From contig JAFPYR010000024.1 of assembly GCA_017412115.1 (NCBI GenBank), forward strand, positions 1 to 57,440: DNA of 57,440 nt, given 5' to 3'. This DNA is from Bacteroidales bacterium (lineage in GTDB: Bacteria > Bacteroidota > Bacteroidia > Bacteroidales > UBA3824). Below are positions 32,994 through 40,121 of this stretch, piece by piece (the stretch's first letter is position 1; the number at the start of each line of letters is the position of its first letter). A model generated the notes under the pieces. It ran no database searches. It had not been told where the DNA came from and saw only the letters and a program-made list of their open reading frames with translations. The translations under genes were made by a program, and so were the position numbers.

Positions 32994-34370
32994 TTATGCG
33001 AGAATTACGCTGTGAATTGCCCAGAAGCATAATGCGCCGGCGAAATATCCGATTAATGCGAGCCAGCTGATATGTTTGAGATACCAGATGAATTCTATTT
33101 TTTCAAGTCCCATAGCTGCAACACCGGCAGCACTACCGATGATAAGAATACTCCCGCCCGTACCTGCGCAGTAGGCAAGTAGTTGCCAGAATGTTCCGTC
33201 TTGAACTAAATCTGCTGTTGCACCCATATCATACATACCCATAGCTCCGGCTACGAGAGGTACATTATCAACGATAGATGAGAGTACACCGATTGTAAGA
33301 CCTATTCCGTAGGTATTTTTGTTGAAAGCCGAGTCCAAAACGTTTGACATTGCTGCCAAATGTCCTGAAGTTTGGAGAGCTGCAACAGCTGTTAAAATAC
33401 CGAGGAAGAAAAGTATGGTCGGTGTATCAACGCTTGTAAGAATCTGAATAACAGAGTTTTCTTTGTGATCACCGAGTTTGTGGTGAATAATATCGGTTAT
33501 GAGCCAAAAGAGGCCTAAAACCAAAATCATACCCATATAAGGCGGCAAGTGTAAGAAAGTTTTCAAAATCGGTACCATTAAAAGCGAACCGATACCCCAA
33601 TATAAGCAGAATGATTGGAGTTTTGTTTCAGAAGCGTTAGAAATAGTGTGTGTCGCTTGCGGTGTTTCCAATTCGCCTTTGAGCGAAAATCCCAAAACGA
33701 TAAGCGGAATTACCATTGAAACTATTGAGGGCAGTAACAATGCTGCAACTACTTTTCCGGCTGTTATGTAACCGCCGATCCAAAGCATGATGGTTGTAAC
33801 ATCACCTATAGGCGACCAAGCACCGCCCGAGTTTGCCGCCAAAACTATCATGCCTGCATACGTCCATCTTAGATGCCTATCGGCGACAAGTTTGTTTAGT
33901 AGTGTAACCATGACGATTGTTGTTGTCAGGTTGTCCAAAACCGCTGACATAAAGAATGTTAGAATACTAAGCATCCAAATCAGTTTCGATTTGCTGCGGG
34001 TGGTTATTTTATTGGTTATAATGGAAAAACCGTTGTGTTTATCAATTATTGCCACTATTGTCATTGCACCGAGAAGGAAGAAAAGAGTTTCTGATGTTTC
34101 GCCTAAGTGGTGAAGGCTTTGTTCATGAATGATGAACGTGTTGAAAAAAGAATCATCGTGCGGCTTGTCGGGGTTTGCTGCTACGTATTCATCCCAAGAT
34201 TTGTTTGTGATTCCCGGGTCGTTGAGGATGCTTTCTTTGCCGATAACAAAAAGTATCCACATTAATGCGCCCAGCATAAGAGCTGTGGCGGCTTTGTCAA
34301 TTTTTAGTTTGTGTTCAAGGGCTATGCAAGCATACCCAATGACAAAAACTATAATCATTAAGACAAACAT
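32994..34370 (-). CDS. nhaD: Sodium:proton antiporter NhaD
   Basis: The 458-residue inner-membrane protein has about 11-12 hydrophobic segments and the NhaD signatures SETLFFLLGAMTIVAIIDKHNGF, SAVLDNLTTTIVMVTLL, AANSGGAWSPIGDVTTIMLWI and SSIVDNVPLVAGAMGM; the Asp and Asn/Thr residues in these loops form the ion path in the IT superfamily. It exports Na+ in exchange for H+. The N-terminus is a membrane helix, so the start is credible. It has a -7 element upstream (34417-34424) and shares a terminator with the opposite gene. Confidence 0.92.
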   Translation of the reverse strand: MFVLMIIVFVIGYACIALEHKLKIDKAATALMLGALMWILFVIGKESILNDPGITNKSWDEYVAANPDKPHDDSFFNTFIIHEQSLHHLGETSETLFFLLGAMTIVAIIDKHNGFSIITNKITTRSKSKLIWMLSILTFFMSAVLDNLTTTIVMVTLLNKLVADRHLRWTYAGMIVLAANSGGAWSPIGDVTTIMLWIGGYITAGKVVAALLLPSIVSMVIPLIVLGFSLKGELETPQATHTISNASETKLQSFCLYWGIGSLLMVPILKTFLHLPPYMGMILVLGLFWLITDIIHHKLGDHKENSVIQILTSVDTPTILFFLGILTAVAALQTSGHLAAMSNVLDSAFNKNTYGIGLTIGVLSSIVDNVPLVAGAMGMYDMGATADLVQDGTFWQLLAYCAGTGGSILIIGSAAGVAAMGLEKIEFIWYLKHISWLALIGYFAGALCFWAIHSVILA

Positions 34371-34416
34371 AATATTATTTTTAGATTTTTTAGAATTTGA
34401 GTTTTTATTTATAGGG

Positions 34417-34424
34417 CAAAATTA
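34417..34424 (-). promoter_or_regulatory. -7 promoter element for nhaD
   Basis: TAATTTTG on the minus strand, 46 nt ahead of the start codon; no clear -33 element. The adjoining 34425-34640 is AT-rich with no recognisable gene. Confidence 0.45.
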
Positions 34425-34640
34425 ACAATTTTTTTTAAAAAGTACATAATTTTTTTTGAAAAAATTAAGATACTTAAGAGTCCTAAGTATAAAAAATGAT
34501 TAATCGATTTTTGTTTTCAAATTTTTTTAAAGTTTTTAAGTGCAGATTATTGTTGCAGGTGATTTATCAAAATTAAGTACAACTTCATTTGGTAGTAGCC
34601 GATTATTAAATTATATTCTTGTGAATAATTTTTAATGAAA

Positions 34641-34669
34641 TACAAAAAAACTACGAATAAAATCGTAGT
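34641..34669 (-). terminator. Second (distal) terminator of the siaB-siaC operon
   Basis: actacga / tcgtagt stem with a 6-nt loop, read on the minus strand into TTTTTTTGTA. Confidence 0.65.
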
Positions 34670-34673
34670 CTAA

Positions 34674-34723
34674 AAATAAAAAAACCGGTATTCCGTTATT
34701 TTGGTCAACATCGGAAAACCGGC
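34674..34723 (-). terminator. First terminator of the siaB-siaC operon
   Basis: On the minus strand CCGG-TT-TTCCG pairs with CGGAA-TA-CCGG, with an internal loop, and reads into TTTTTTTATT. Together with 34641-34669 it makes a tandem stop 37 nt after the last gene. Confidence 0.7.
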
Positions 34724-34759
34724 ATTTAAAAAAAAATGTATCGAAAAGGAATTAATGTA

Positions 34760-35146
34760 TTAATCTTTCATTGGTATTAAGTTGATATTTAGCCCTGTAT
34801 CAGCCATATAATCACTAATGTCATCTTTCATATCCAAGTCATCTTCGTGGTAGAACCAATTAACGACAACACTCAACCCCAAATTTTCTAATCTCTTGAG
34901 TTCTACTAAAATCATGAGAATCCATTTAGAGGTATTTGTGTTGAAGTATGTTAAACTAAATGTAAAATCGATACTTACTCCATATTTCGGATAATTCTTT
35001 ATCCAGGTGAGCAACGGACCGTAGAATTTAGAAGTTTCCTCCAAAAAGGACTCCCCGGAAATTGAACATTTTCCGGTTGCTATTTCGAAATCAACTTTTG
35101 GTCTCGAAAATATATCTCTTGTCTCTTGAATATGAATATCTTCCAT
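34760..35146 (-). CDS. SiaC-family (DUF1987) regulatory phosphoprotein, copy 1
   Basis: The ATG at 35146 gives MEDIHIQETRDIF, aligning with its paralogues; the longer frame from 35209 adds residues unlike them. The 128-residue protein has GKCSISGESFLEETSKFYGPLL, the central LTYFNTNTSK and the closing ADTGLNINLIPM, all family landmarks. In Pseudomonas aeruginosa SiaC is phosphorylated on Thr68 by the kinase SiaB and dephosphorylated by the PP2C phosphatase SiaA, and only the unphosphorylated form activates a diguanylate cyclase. The equivalent Thr here should be Thr70 in YFNT. It is the last of five genes and follows copy 2 by 105 bp. Confidence 0.85.
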   Translation of the reverse strand: MEDIHIQETRDIFSRPKVDFEIATGKCSISGESFLEETSKFYGPLLTWIKNYPKYGVSIDFTFSLTYFNTNTSKWILMILVELKRLENLGLSVVVNWFYHEDDLDMKDDISDYMADTGLNINLIPMKD

Positions 35147-35251
35147 TTTTTTGTTTAGTCTGTAAATAAAAAACTGAGTTTCGACACATACCCTTTCAAA
35201 GGCTACCAAACTTCTTTTCTTTTTTTTTAAAAGAAATTTTCAAGATTTTCG

Positions 35252-35641
35252 TTAAAACGGTATAATGTTGATATTAAGACCGGTATCAATCATGTAGTCT
35301 TCAATATCTTCTTCCATATCGGAGTCGTTTTCGTCGTAATGCCAATTTACCATTACTTCTCCGCCGGCATCTTCGTAATCTTTCAATACGTTCAAAAGGT
35401 CAAGAATACATCTTGAAGTACTTGTATTGAAGTACGTCAACTTAATGATAAAGGCTATCGGTTTTTTGATTTTCTCAGTGTATTCCACGAGCCAATCAAC
35501 TAACGGCTTGTAAAACTCGGCTGTATCTTCCAAGAAACTTTCTCCTGAAAGCTCGCAAATACCGGTTTTTGCGTTAAAATTAACTGAAGGTGTAAAAAAG
35601 TTTTTGTGTGATCCTTCTATCACGATATCTTCCAATTCCAT
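35252..35641 (-). CDS. SiaC-family (DUF1987) regulatory phosphoprotein, copy 2
   Basis: The 129-residue protein contains GICELSGESFLEDTAEFYKPLV, LTYFNTSTSR with the probable phospho-acceptor Thr73, GGEVMVNWHYDENDSDMEED and MIDTGLNINIIPF. It differs from copies 1 and 3 in the N-terminus (MELEDIVIEGSHKNFF) and in having Arg where they have Lys after the YFNT motif. The gap to the kinase gene upstream is 98 bp. The divergence suggests a different kinase or target from its siblings; this is inference. Confidence 0.87.
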   Translation of the reverse strand: MELEDIVIEGSHKNFFTPSVNFNAKTGICELSGESFLEDTAEFYKPLVDWLVEYTEKIKKPIAFIIKLTYFNTSTSRCILDLLNVLKDYEDAGGEVMVNWHYDENDSDMEEDIEDYMIDTGLNINIIPF

Positions 35642-35739
35642 ATTCGACTTTATTATTTATTTATGTTGACCTAAAATTTTTGCTTTATTATTTTATTTTT
35701 TTGTTTTCTTTCTTTTCAATAAAAATGCCAAAATTTTTA

Positions 35740-36312
35740 TTATTTGACAAGTGTTTTCTTTATTTTTACCGCTATCGAAAAGAAAGATTCCATATCGTTT
35801 ACAGGCGTTAATTCAATATCCAAAGGACTTTCTGCCGTTAATGCAACTTGTATAAGTCCGATATTTCCTGAATTTTTCTTACCTTGATTGGCAAGTCTGC
35901 GTTGCTCACGACGATATTCTCTCAACGAATCTCTGTCAAGAGAATTGATTATTTCACATTTTTCTATAACCGGTTCTATATCAGAGTTTTTCACCATATT
36001 TCCGGTAACGAAAGTGTAAGAATCACCAAACTCGCCGATTACCAAAGTACCCATGCCTAACTGCTTGCCTGATACCGTTTTGCATGATTCGGCACTATAG
36101 AGCCACACGTTTTGAGCAAGTTCCATGAAAATCTTGAAAATCTTGCTGCGCGTCTTATCATTTCCGTCATTGGTTACAATTTCTATGTTTTCTCCAATGA
36201 CACTCATAATGCGCTCGTCAATCGGCCCTTTGTATGATACCAAAATGTTCTGATGCAGAAGGTTATGGTATTCATACAGGCTAAAATCGTATTTATCGCC
36301 CTGTTTCTCCAT
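35740..36312 (-). CDS. SiaB-family (DUF6272) protein kinase, copy 1
   Basis: SiaB-type proteins are GHKL-fold kinases that phosphorylate SiaC on threonine. The 190-residue chain has the N-box FKIFMELAQNVWLYS (Glu64 to Asn68) and a glycine-rich ATP-lid/G2-like motif SGNIGLIQVALTA (148-160), with SLREYRREQRRLANQ between them. There is no membrane segment or sensory domain, so input must come from other proteins. It lies between SiaC copy 3 (60 bp upstream) and copy 2 (98 bp downstream). Confidence 0.85.
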   Translation of the reverse strand: MEKQGDKYDFSLYEYHNLLHQNILVSYKGPIDERIMSVIGENIEIVTNDGNDKTRSKIFKIFMELAQNVWLYSAESCKTVSGKQLGMGTLVIGEFGDSYTFVTGNMVKNSDIEPVIEKCEIINSLDRDSLREYRREQRRLANQGKKNSGNIGLIQVALTAESPLDIELTPVNDMESFFSIAVKIKKTLVK

Positions 36313-36372
36313 ATCGTGTCAATTTTGGTTGTGCAAAATTAATAAAAAAATTAAATACTGCAAAAAAAAGTT

Positions 36373-36756
36373 TTATTCCATTGGTATTTTATTTATTTGA
36401 AGTCCCGTCTCCATAATAAAATCTTCTACCTCTTCCAATTCTTCGTCCGAGTCTTCATAATACCAATTAACTGAAACTTCTCCGCCGCTTTGTTGATATT
36501 TTTTGAGCATATCAAGTATATCAACAAGGCATTTAGAACTGCTCGTGTTGAAGTAGCTCAACTTAAAATCAAAGTTCAGCGGACCCTTCACTGTTTCTGT
36601 ATATTCTTTAATCCATGTTAAAAGCGGCGCATAAAACTTCGTGGTTTCCTCCAAATAGGATTCACCCGAGATTTCGCATTTGCCCGTTGCGGCAACAAAA
36701 TTTACCGTCGGAACAAAATACGCTTCATGTACGCCTTGTATATGAATATCATTCAT
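36373..36756 (-). CDS. SiaC-family (DUF1987) regulatory phosphoprotein, copy 3
   Basis: The 127-residue protein contains GKCEISGESYLEETTKFYAPLLTWIKEY, LSYFNTSSSK with probable phospho-acceptor Thr71, and METGLQINKIPME. Its motif is the closest of the three to the family pattern Y-F-N-T-S-S. Its start (MNDIHIQ) matches that chosen for copy 1. It lies 25 bp downstream of kinase copy 2, so these two are the most likely cognate pair. Confidence 0.88.
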   Translation of the reverse strand: MNDIHIQGVHEAYFVPTVNFVAATGKCEISGESYLEETTKFYAPLLTWIKEYTETVKGPLNFDFKLSYFNTSSSKCLVDILDMLKKYQQSGGEVSVNWYYEDSDEELEEVEDFIMETGLQINKIPME

Positions 36757-36781
36757 ATCTTATAATTTTTTTTAAAAGGTT

Positions 36782-37315
36782 TTACTCTTTGTTGATTCTG
36801 ACACTAACTATGTAAAAATAATTACCGTCGTCACACTTTACCAATGCATATTCTATCGGATTTGAGGCGGTAAGTGCTACTTGTATAAGTCCGATATTGC
36901 CGCCGCCCTTTTTTCCTGCCGGCATATTGCGTTGAAGTCTGCGGTATTCCCTTAATTTGTCGCGCGACATTGAGTTGATATTGTCGCATTTTTCCATTAC
37001 GGGAATAATGTTTTCTTTCGTTGTTTTGTTGCCGGTGGAAAACTCGAAATAATTATCGAAGTTTCTGATTATCATCGTGCCTACACCCATTTCAGTACCC
37101 TCAGAATTTCTTTCCCTTTCAAGAGAATACATCGAAATATTCTGTGCCAACTCAATGAAAATCTTAAATACTTTCTTATTGATTTTGTCGTCTGAAGAAA
37201 GCGTATCTTCGATTTCCTTAGCTAACACGGACAAAATTTCGGTGTCGAAAATGCCCGTATAACTAATGGCTATGTTGTCGGTTGTCCGATGTTTTTTATT
37301 TTCTGCGCTTTCCAT
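36782..37315 (-). CDS. SiaB-family (DUF6272) protein kinase, copy 2
   Basis: First gene of the operon. The 177-residue protein has N-box FKIFIELAQNISMYS (Glu55 to Asn59), GVGTMIIRNFDNYFEFSTGN, and GGGNIGLIQVALTASNP (137-153) as the ATP-lid motif; LREYRRLQRN is shared with copy 1. It is soluble. I found no good TAnnTTTG element in the 230 bp upstream (37316-37545), which is AT-rich and otherwise holds nothing recognisable, so the operon promoter may be atypical or controlled by another sigma factor. Confidence 0.86.
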   Translation of the reverse strand: MESAENKKHRTTDNIAISYTGIFDTEILSVLAKEIEDTLSSDDKINKKVFKIFIELAQNISMYSLERERNSEGTEMGVGTMIIRNFDNYFEFSTGNKTTKENIIPVMEKCDNINSMSRDKLREYRRLQRNMPAGKKGGGNIGLIQVALTASNPIEYALVKCDDGNYFYIVSVRINKE

Positions 37316-37545
37316 AATTATCGTTTGTCAAGTTTTCACTCTAAAAATGTTAATCAATAATCAAACCATTTTACAAAAAATACGATTTTTTTTTGTAAAT
37401 AAAATGCTAGTTTTTTTTCAACTTGCTGTATTACAATGTTTTATTTCCTTACAGAAAGTCTGATTTCTTGGGGAAAACTCCATTTCAAATATAAATAAAA
37501 TTTATTTAAGCATACAAATTTTTTTATACTTTTTTTCAAACTTTT

Positions 37546-38349
37546 TCAAAAACGTATTTTCGTATTCGGAAAAATATTTTTGACATGACTTTGTTCAAAC
37601 TTAGGAATGTGATTCCGTTTCAAATCTAACTTCTTGAGCCTCTTTAATTTAATAAGATAGAAAGGCAAGATTTCGAGTTTGTTGTCCGCCAAATTCAATT
37701 CCTCTAAATACAATAAGTTCCCGATTTCTTTCGGCAGCCTTTGAATTCTGTTTTCCGAAAGATTAAGATTTTTCAGACTTCTTAAATTTCCGATTTCGGG
37801 CGGAACGTTTTGAAGTCTGTTGAGCGATAAGTTCAATGTTTTCAATTGTCTTAAGCTTTTTATGGCAACGGGAATTTCAGGGATGTAATTGTTGTCAATA
37901 TCCAAGACCTGAAGCGTTTTCAAAAGACCTATTTCTGTGGGCAGTTTATTGATTCTGCAACCTGAGAGCGCAAGACTTTTTAGATACGGCAAAAGTGCAA
38001 GTTTTTTTATGACTTGTTTTGTTTGCAAAAGTGGATTGTCGCTAAGGTCAATGTGCTGTAAATATCTCAACCTTTCAAAACCTTCGGGCAAATATTCAAT
38101 ATAATTACCGTCAAGGGAGAGAAGTTGAAGATTTTTAAGCCTTAGGATTTCTTTCGGTACCGTTTTCAAGTCGTAATAACTCAAGCACAGAATATAAACT
38201 TCCTCAGGCTCCATTAATGCCTCGCTAAGACTTGTATATATTTTTTTAGCGGACAATTCCTTTTGAGTCAGCAATTTTGGCTGTGCAAAAGTAAATTCTC
38301 CGTATAGGAAAAATATAAGAAACGCCAATATTTTGTTTAAGTATTCCAT
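37546..38349 (-). CDS. Exported leucine-rich-repeat protein
   Basis: A signal peptide (NKILAFLIFFLYGEFTFAQ) is followed by about eight LRR units of 22-23 residues with the bacterial form L-P-x-E-I-G-x-L-x-x-L-x-x-L-x-L-x-x-N, for example LPTEIGLLKTLQVLDIDNN, VPPEIGNLRSLKNLNLSEN and LPKEIGNLLYLEELNLADN. It lacks a C-terminal sorting domain or anchor and should be periplasmic or secreted. Its role is probably protein binding. It is divergent from the esterase gene; neighbouring Sia genes are separated by 230 bp. Confidence 0.85.
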   Translation of the reverse strand: MEYLNKILAFLIFFLYGEFTFAQPKLLTQKELSAKKIYTSLSEALMEPEEVYILCLSYYDLKTVPKEILRLKNLQLLSLDGNYIEYLPEGFERLRYLQHIDLSDNPLLQTKQVIKKLALLPYLKSLALSGCRINKLPTEIGLLKTLQVLDIDNNYIPEIPVAIKSLRQLKTLNLSLNRLQNVPPEIGNLRSLKNLNLSENRIQRLPKEIGNLLYLEELNLADNKLEILPFYLIKLKRLKKLDLKRNHIPKFEQSHVKNIFPNTKIRF

Positions 38350-38410
38350 ACAAAATTCTACAATTCAAAAAACATACCATAATAAAAAAAACGCTTTAAA
38401 GGCATCAAAG

Positions 38411-38440
38411 TTGAAATTTTGTATTAAATTTGCATCTTTG
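38411..38440 (+). promoter_or_regulatory. Promoter for the esterase-SGNH operon
   Basis: TTG (38411-38413), a 19-nt spacer and CATCTTTG (38433-38440); an overlapping TAAATTTG (38425-38432) is a second possible -7 element. Confidence 0.5.
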
Positions 38441-38474
38441 AAAGATAAAAAAAACGCTATATTATATAAAGTGT

Positions 38475-39254
38475 ATGAAAAAAAGTTTATTGATTTTTAT
38501 GGTTTTGATAATTTCACTTTCCTCAAATGCGCAGCAGGAGGATTTAAGGGAAATTTTTGAGAAATCTTACTTTACGGATTCTTTCGGTACCGTTCTGCCT
38601 TATAGATTGTTAAGACCGCAATACGAGCAAATTCCGGGGAAAACTTTTCCCGTGGTTTTGTTTTTGCACGGGGCGGGCGAGAGAGGCTCTGACAACGAAA
38701 AACAATTAACATGGATTGATAAGATTTTTTCAAAAGATGAATTTTTGGAGAATTTTCCTTGTTATATTATAATTCCGCAGTGTGGTGAAAATTACCGTTG
38801 GTGTGAGACTGATTGGACTTTGCCTTCGCACAAAATGCCGGAGGAAATTTCAAAATATTTGCACGCCGCAAACGAGCTTTTGGATAGTATTGCATCTACA
38901 TCAAAAGCTGATAAATCAAGACTTTACGTAACGGGAATGTCAATGGGCGGATTTGGAACTTGGGATTTGATTTCAAGATTTCCAAAGAAATTTGCCGCTG
39001 CTATGCCGATATGCGGAGGGGCTGACGAGAATATGGCTTCAAGGCTTACAGAAATTCCGATTAGAACTTTTCACGGCGACAGAGATAAAGCCGTAAAAGT
39101 TATAAGATCGCGCAATATTACTGCTGCAATCAAGAAATGCGGCGGCAAAAAAATAGAATATACGGAGTTTCCGGGACAAGGACATTTTATCTGGAATAAG
39201 GTCTATTCTGATAATAAAAATTTTGAATGGCTGTTTTCAAACGTAAATAAATAG
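38475..39254 (+). CDS. Exported alpha/beta-hydrolase esterase
   Basis: A signal peptide (LIFMVLIISLSSNAQ, cleavage near residue 20) exports the enzyme. The fold is of the PHB-depolymerase/feruloyl-esterase type: oxyanion segment FLHGAGERGSDNE, nucleophile Ser156 in VTGMSMGGFGTW, Asp204 in HGDRDKAV and His237 in PGQGHFIW. The substrate is probably an acyl ester on a polysaccharide or xenobiotic; this cannot be specified. An SGNH-like gene starts 14 bp downstream, so two secreted ester hydrolases may work together. Confidence 0.85.
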   Translation: MKKSLLIFMVLIISLSSNAQQEDLREIFEKSYFTDSFGTVLPYRLLRPQYEQIPGKTFPVVLFLHGAGERGSDNEKQLTWIDKIFSKDEFLENFPCYIIIPQCGENYRWCETDWTLPSHKMPEEISKYLHAANELLDSIASTSKADKSRLYVTGMSMGGFGTWDLISRFPKKFAAAMPICGGADENMASRLTEIPIRTFHGDRDKAVKVIRSRNITAAIKKCGGKKIEYTEFPGQGHFIWNKVYSDNKNFEWLFSNVNK

Positions 39255-39268
39255 AGGAAAAAAAGAAA

Positions 39269-40039
39269 ATGAAATCCGGTTTTAAAATTATAATGATTTT
39301 GACGGCGGTTACGGTTTTGCTGTCTGTTTATTCTTTTATGAAACCTAAAATTGAATTAGGAGATGTGGAACTGAAAAAATCAAAAATCAGTGAGTACATT
39401 ATCGGGGATACCGTACCTATTATGATACAAGGTGTTTACGAATCGGAATATACTCCGAGGACGGGCGTGGATACTTCATCGCAAAAAATTTTGCTTATCG
39501 GAGATTCCATGTTGGAACAATTCCGTTGGCGTTTGAGGGATTATTGTAAGGAAAACAATCACGAAATGGCCTCTGTGATTTGGTACAGTTCGCAAACCGA
39601 ATGGTACGGTACGACTGACACTTTGGCGTATTTTATCAAAAAAGAAAAGCCGACTTATATTATTCTTATTTTGGGTGCTAACGAGTTGTTTGTCAAAGAT
39701 ATAATAGCAAAACGCACGCCATATGTCAAACATATTTTGGAGCAAATTGGCGATATTCCTTTCGTTTGGGTCGGACCTCCTAACTGGAGGGAAGATACGG
39801 GAATCAACGAAATGATTCTTGATAATGTGGGCTGCCGCAGATATTATCCTTCAAAGAATTTAACCTACAAGCGTTATGCTGACGGAGCGCATCCGAAGCC
39901 GGAATCCGCTTTTATGTGGGCAGATTCTGTGGCAAGTTTTATTATGACCAAAAGCCGTTATCCGATATTGCTTAACACTCCGAAGCAAAAATATACGGGT
40001 TCGCCTAATTCAACAATTTTGCAGCCTTGGAAAAAATAA
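39269..40039 (+). CDS. Membrane-anchored SGNH/GDSL hydrolase-like protein
   Basis: An N-terminal hydrophobic segment (IIMILTAVTVLLSVYSF, about residues 7-23) serves as anchor or uncleaved signal. The SGNH blocks are ILLIGDSMLEQF (Asp79, Ser80 nucleophile), LILGANELF (Gly-Ala-Asn, 136-138) and YADGAHPKPES (Asp205, His208). The IGDS form and weak other blocks resemble O-acetyltransferase/esterase partners of alginate- or peptidoglycan-acetylation proteins. It is in an operon with the preceding esterase and could deacylate or acylate extracellular glycans; this is inference. Confidence 0.8.
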   Translation: MKSGFKIIMILTAVTVLLSVYSFMKPKIELGDVELKKSKISEYIIGDTVPIMIQGVYESEYTPRTGVDTSSQKILLIGDSMLEQFRWRLRDYCKENNHEMASVIWYSSQTEWYGTTDTLAYFIKKEKPTYIILILGANELFVKDIIAKRTPYVKHILEQIGDIPFVWVGPPNWREDTGINEMILDNVGCRRYYPSKNLTYKRYADGAHPKPESAFMWADSVASFIMTKSRYPILLNTPKQKYTGSPNSTILQPWKK

Positions 40040-40068
40040 ATTCTAAAAAGCAAAAAAACGGTAAAAAA

Positions 40069-40100
40069 TTTGCAAGTTAGAAATAAAACTATTATTTTTA
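40069..40100 (+). promoter_or_regulatory. Promoter for the PP2C phosphatase gene
   Basis: TTTG (40069-40072), a 20-nt spacer and TATTTTTA (40093-40100), one base from the -7 consensus. The phosphatase is thus probably transcribed apart from the SGNH gene. Confidence 0.55.
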
Positions 40101-40121
40101 GGCTAAATTTTTTTACAAGAT

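Noticed and set aside
34425..34640. Hidden small gene in the nhaD-siaC gap
   Set aside because: The sequence is AT-rich with frequent stops in all frames; only the two terminators and the nhaD -7 element could be supported.
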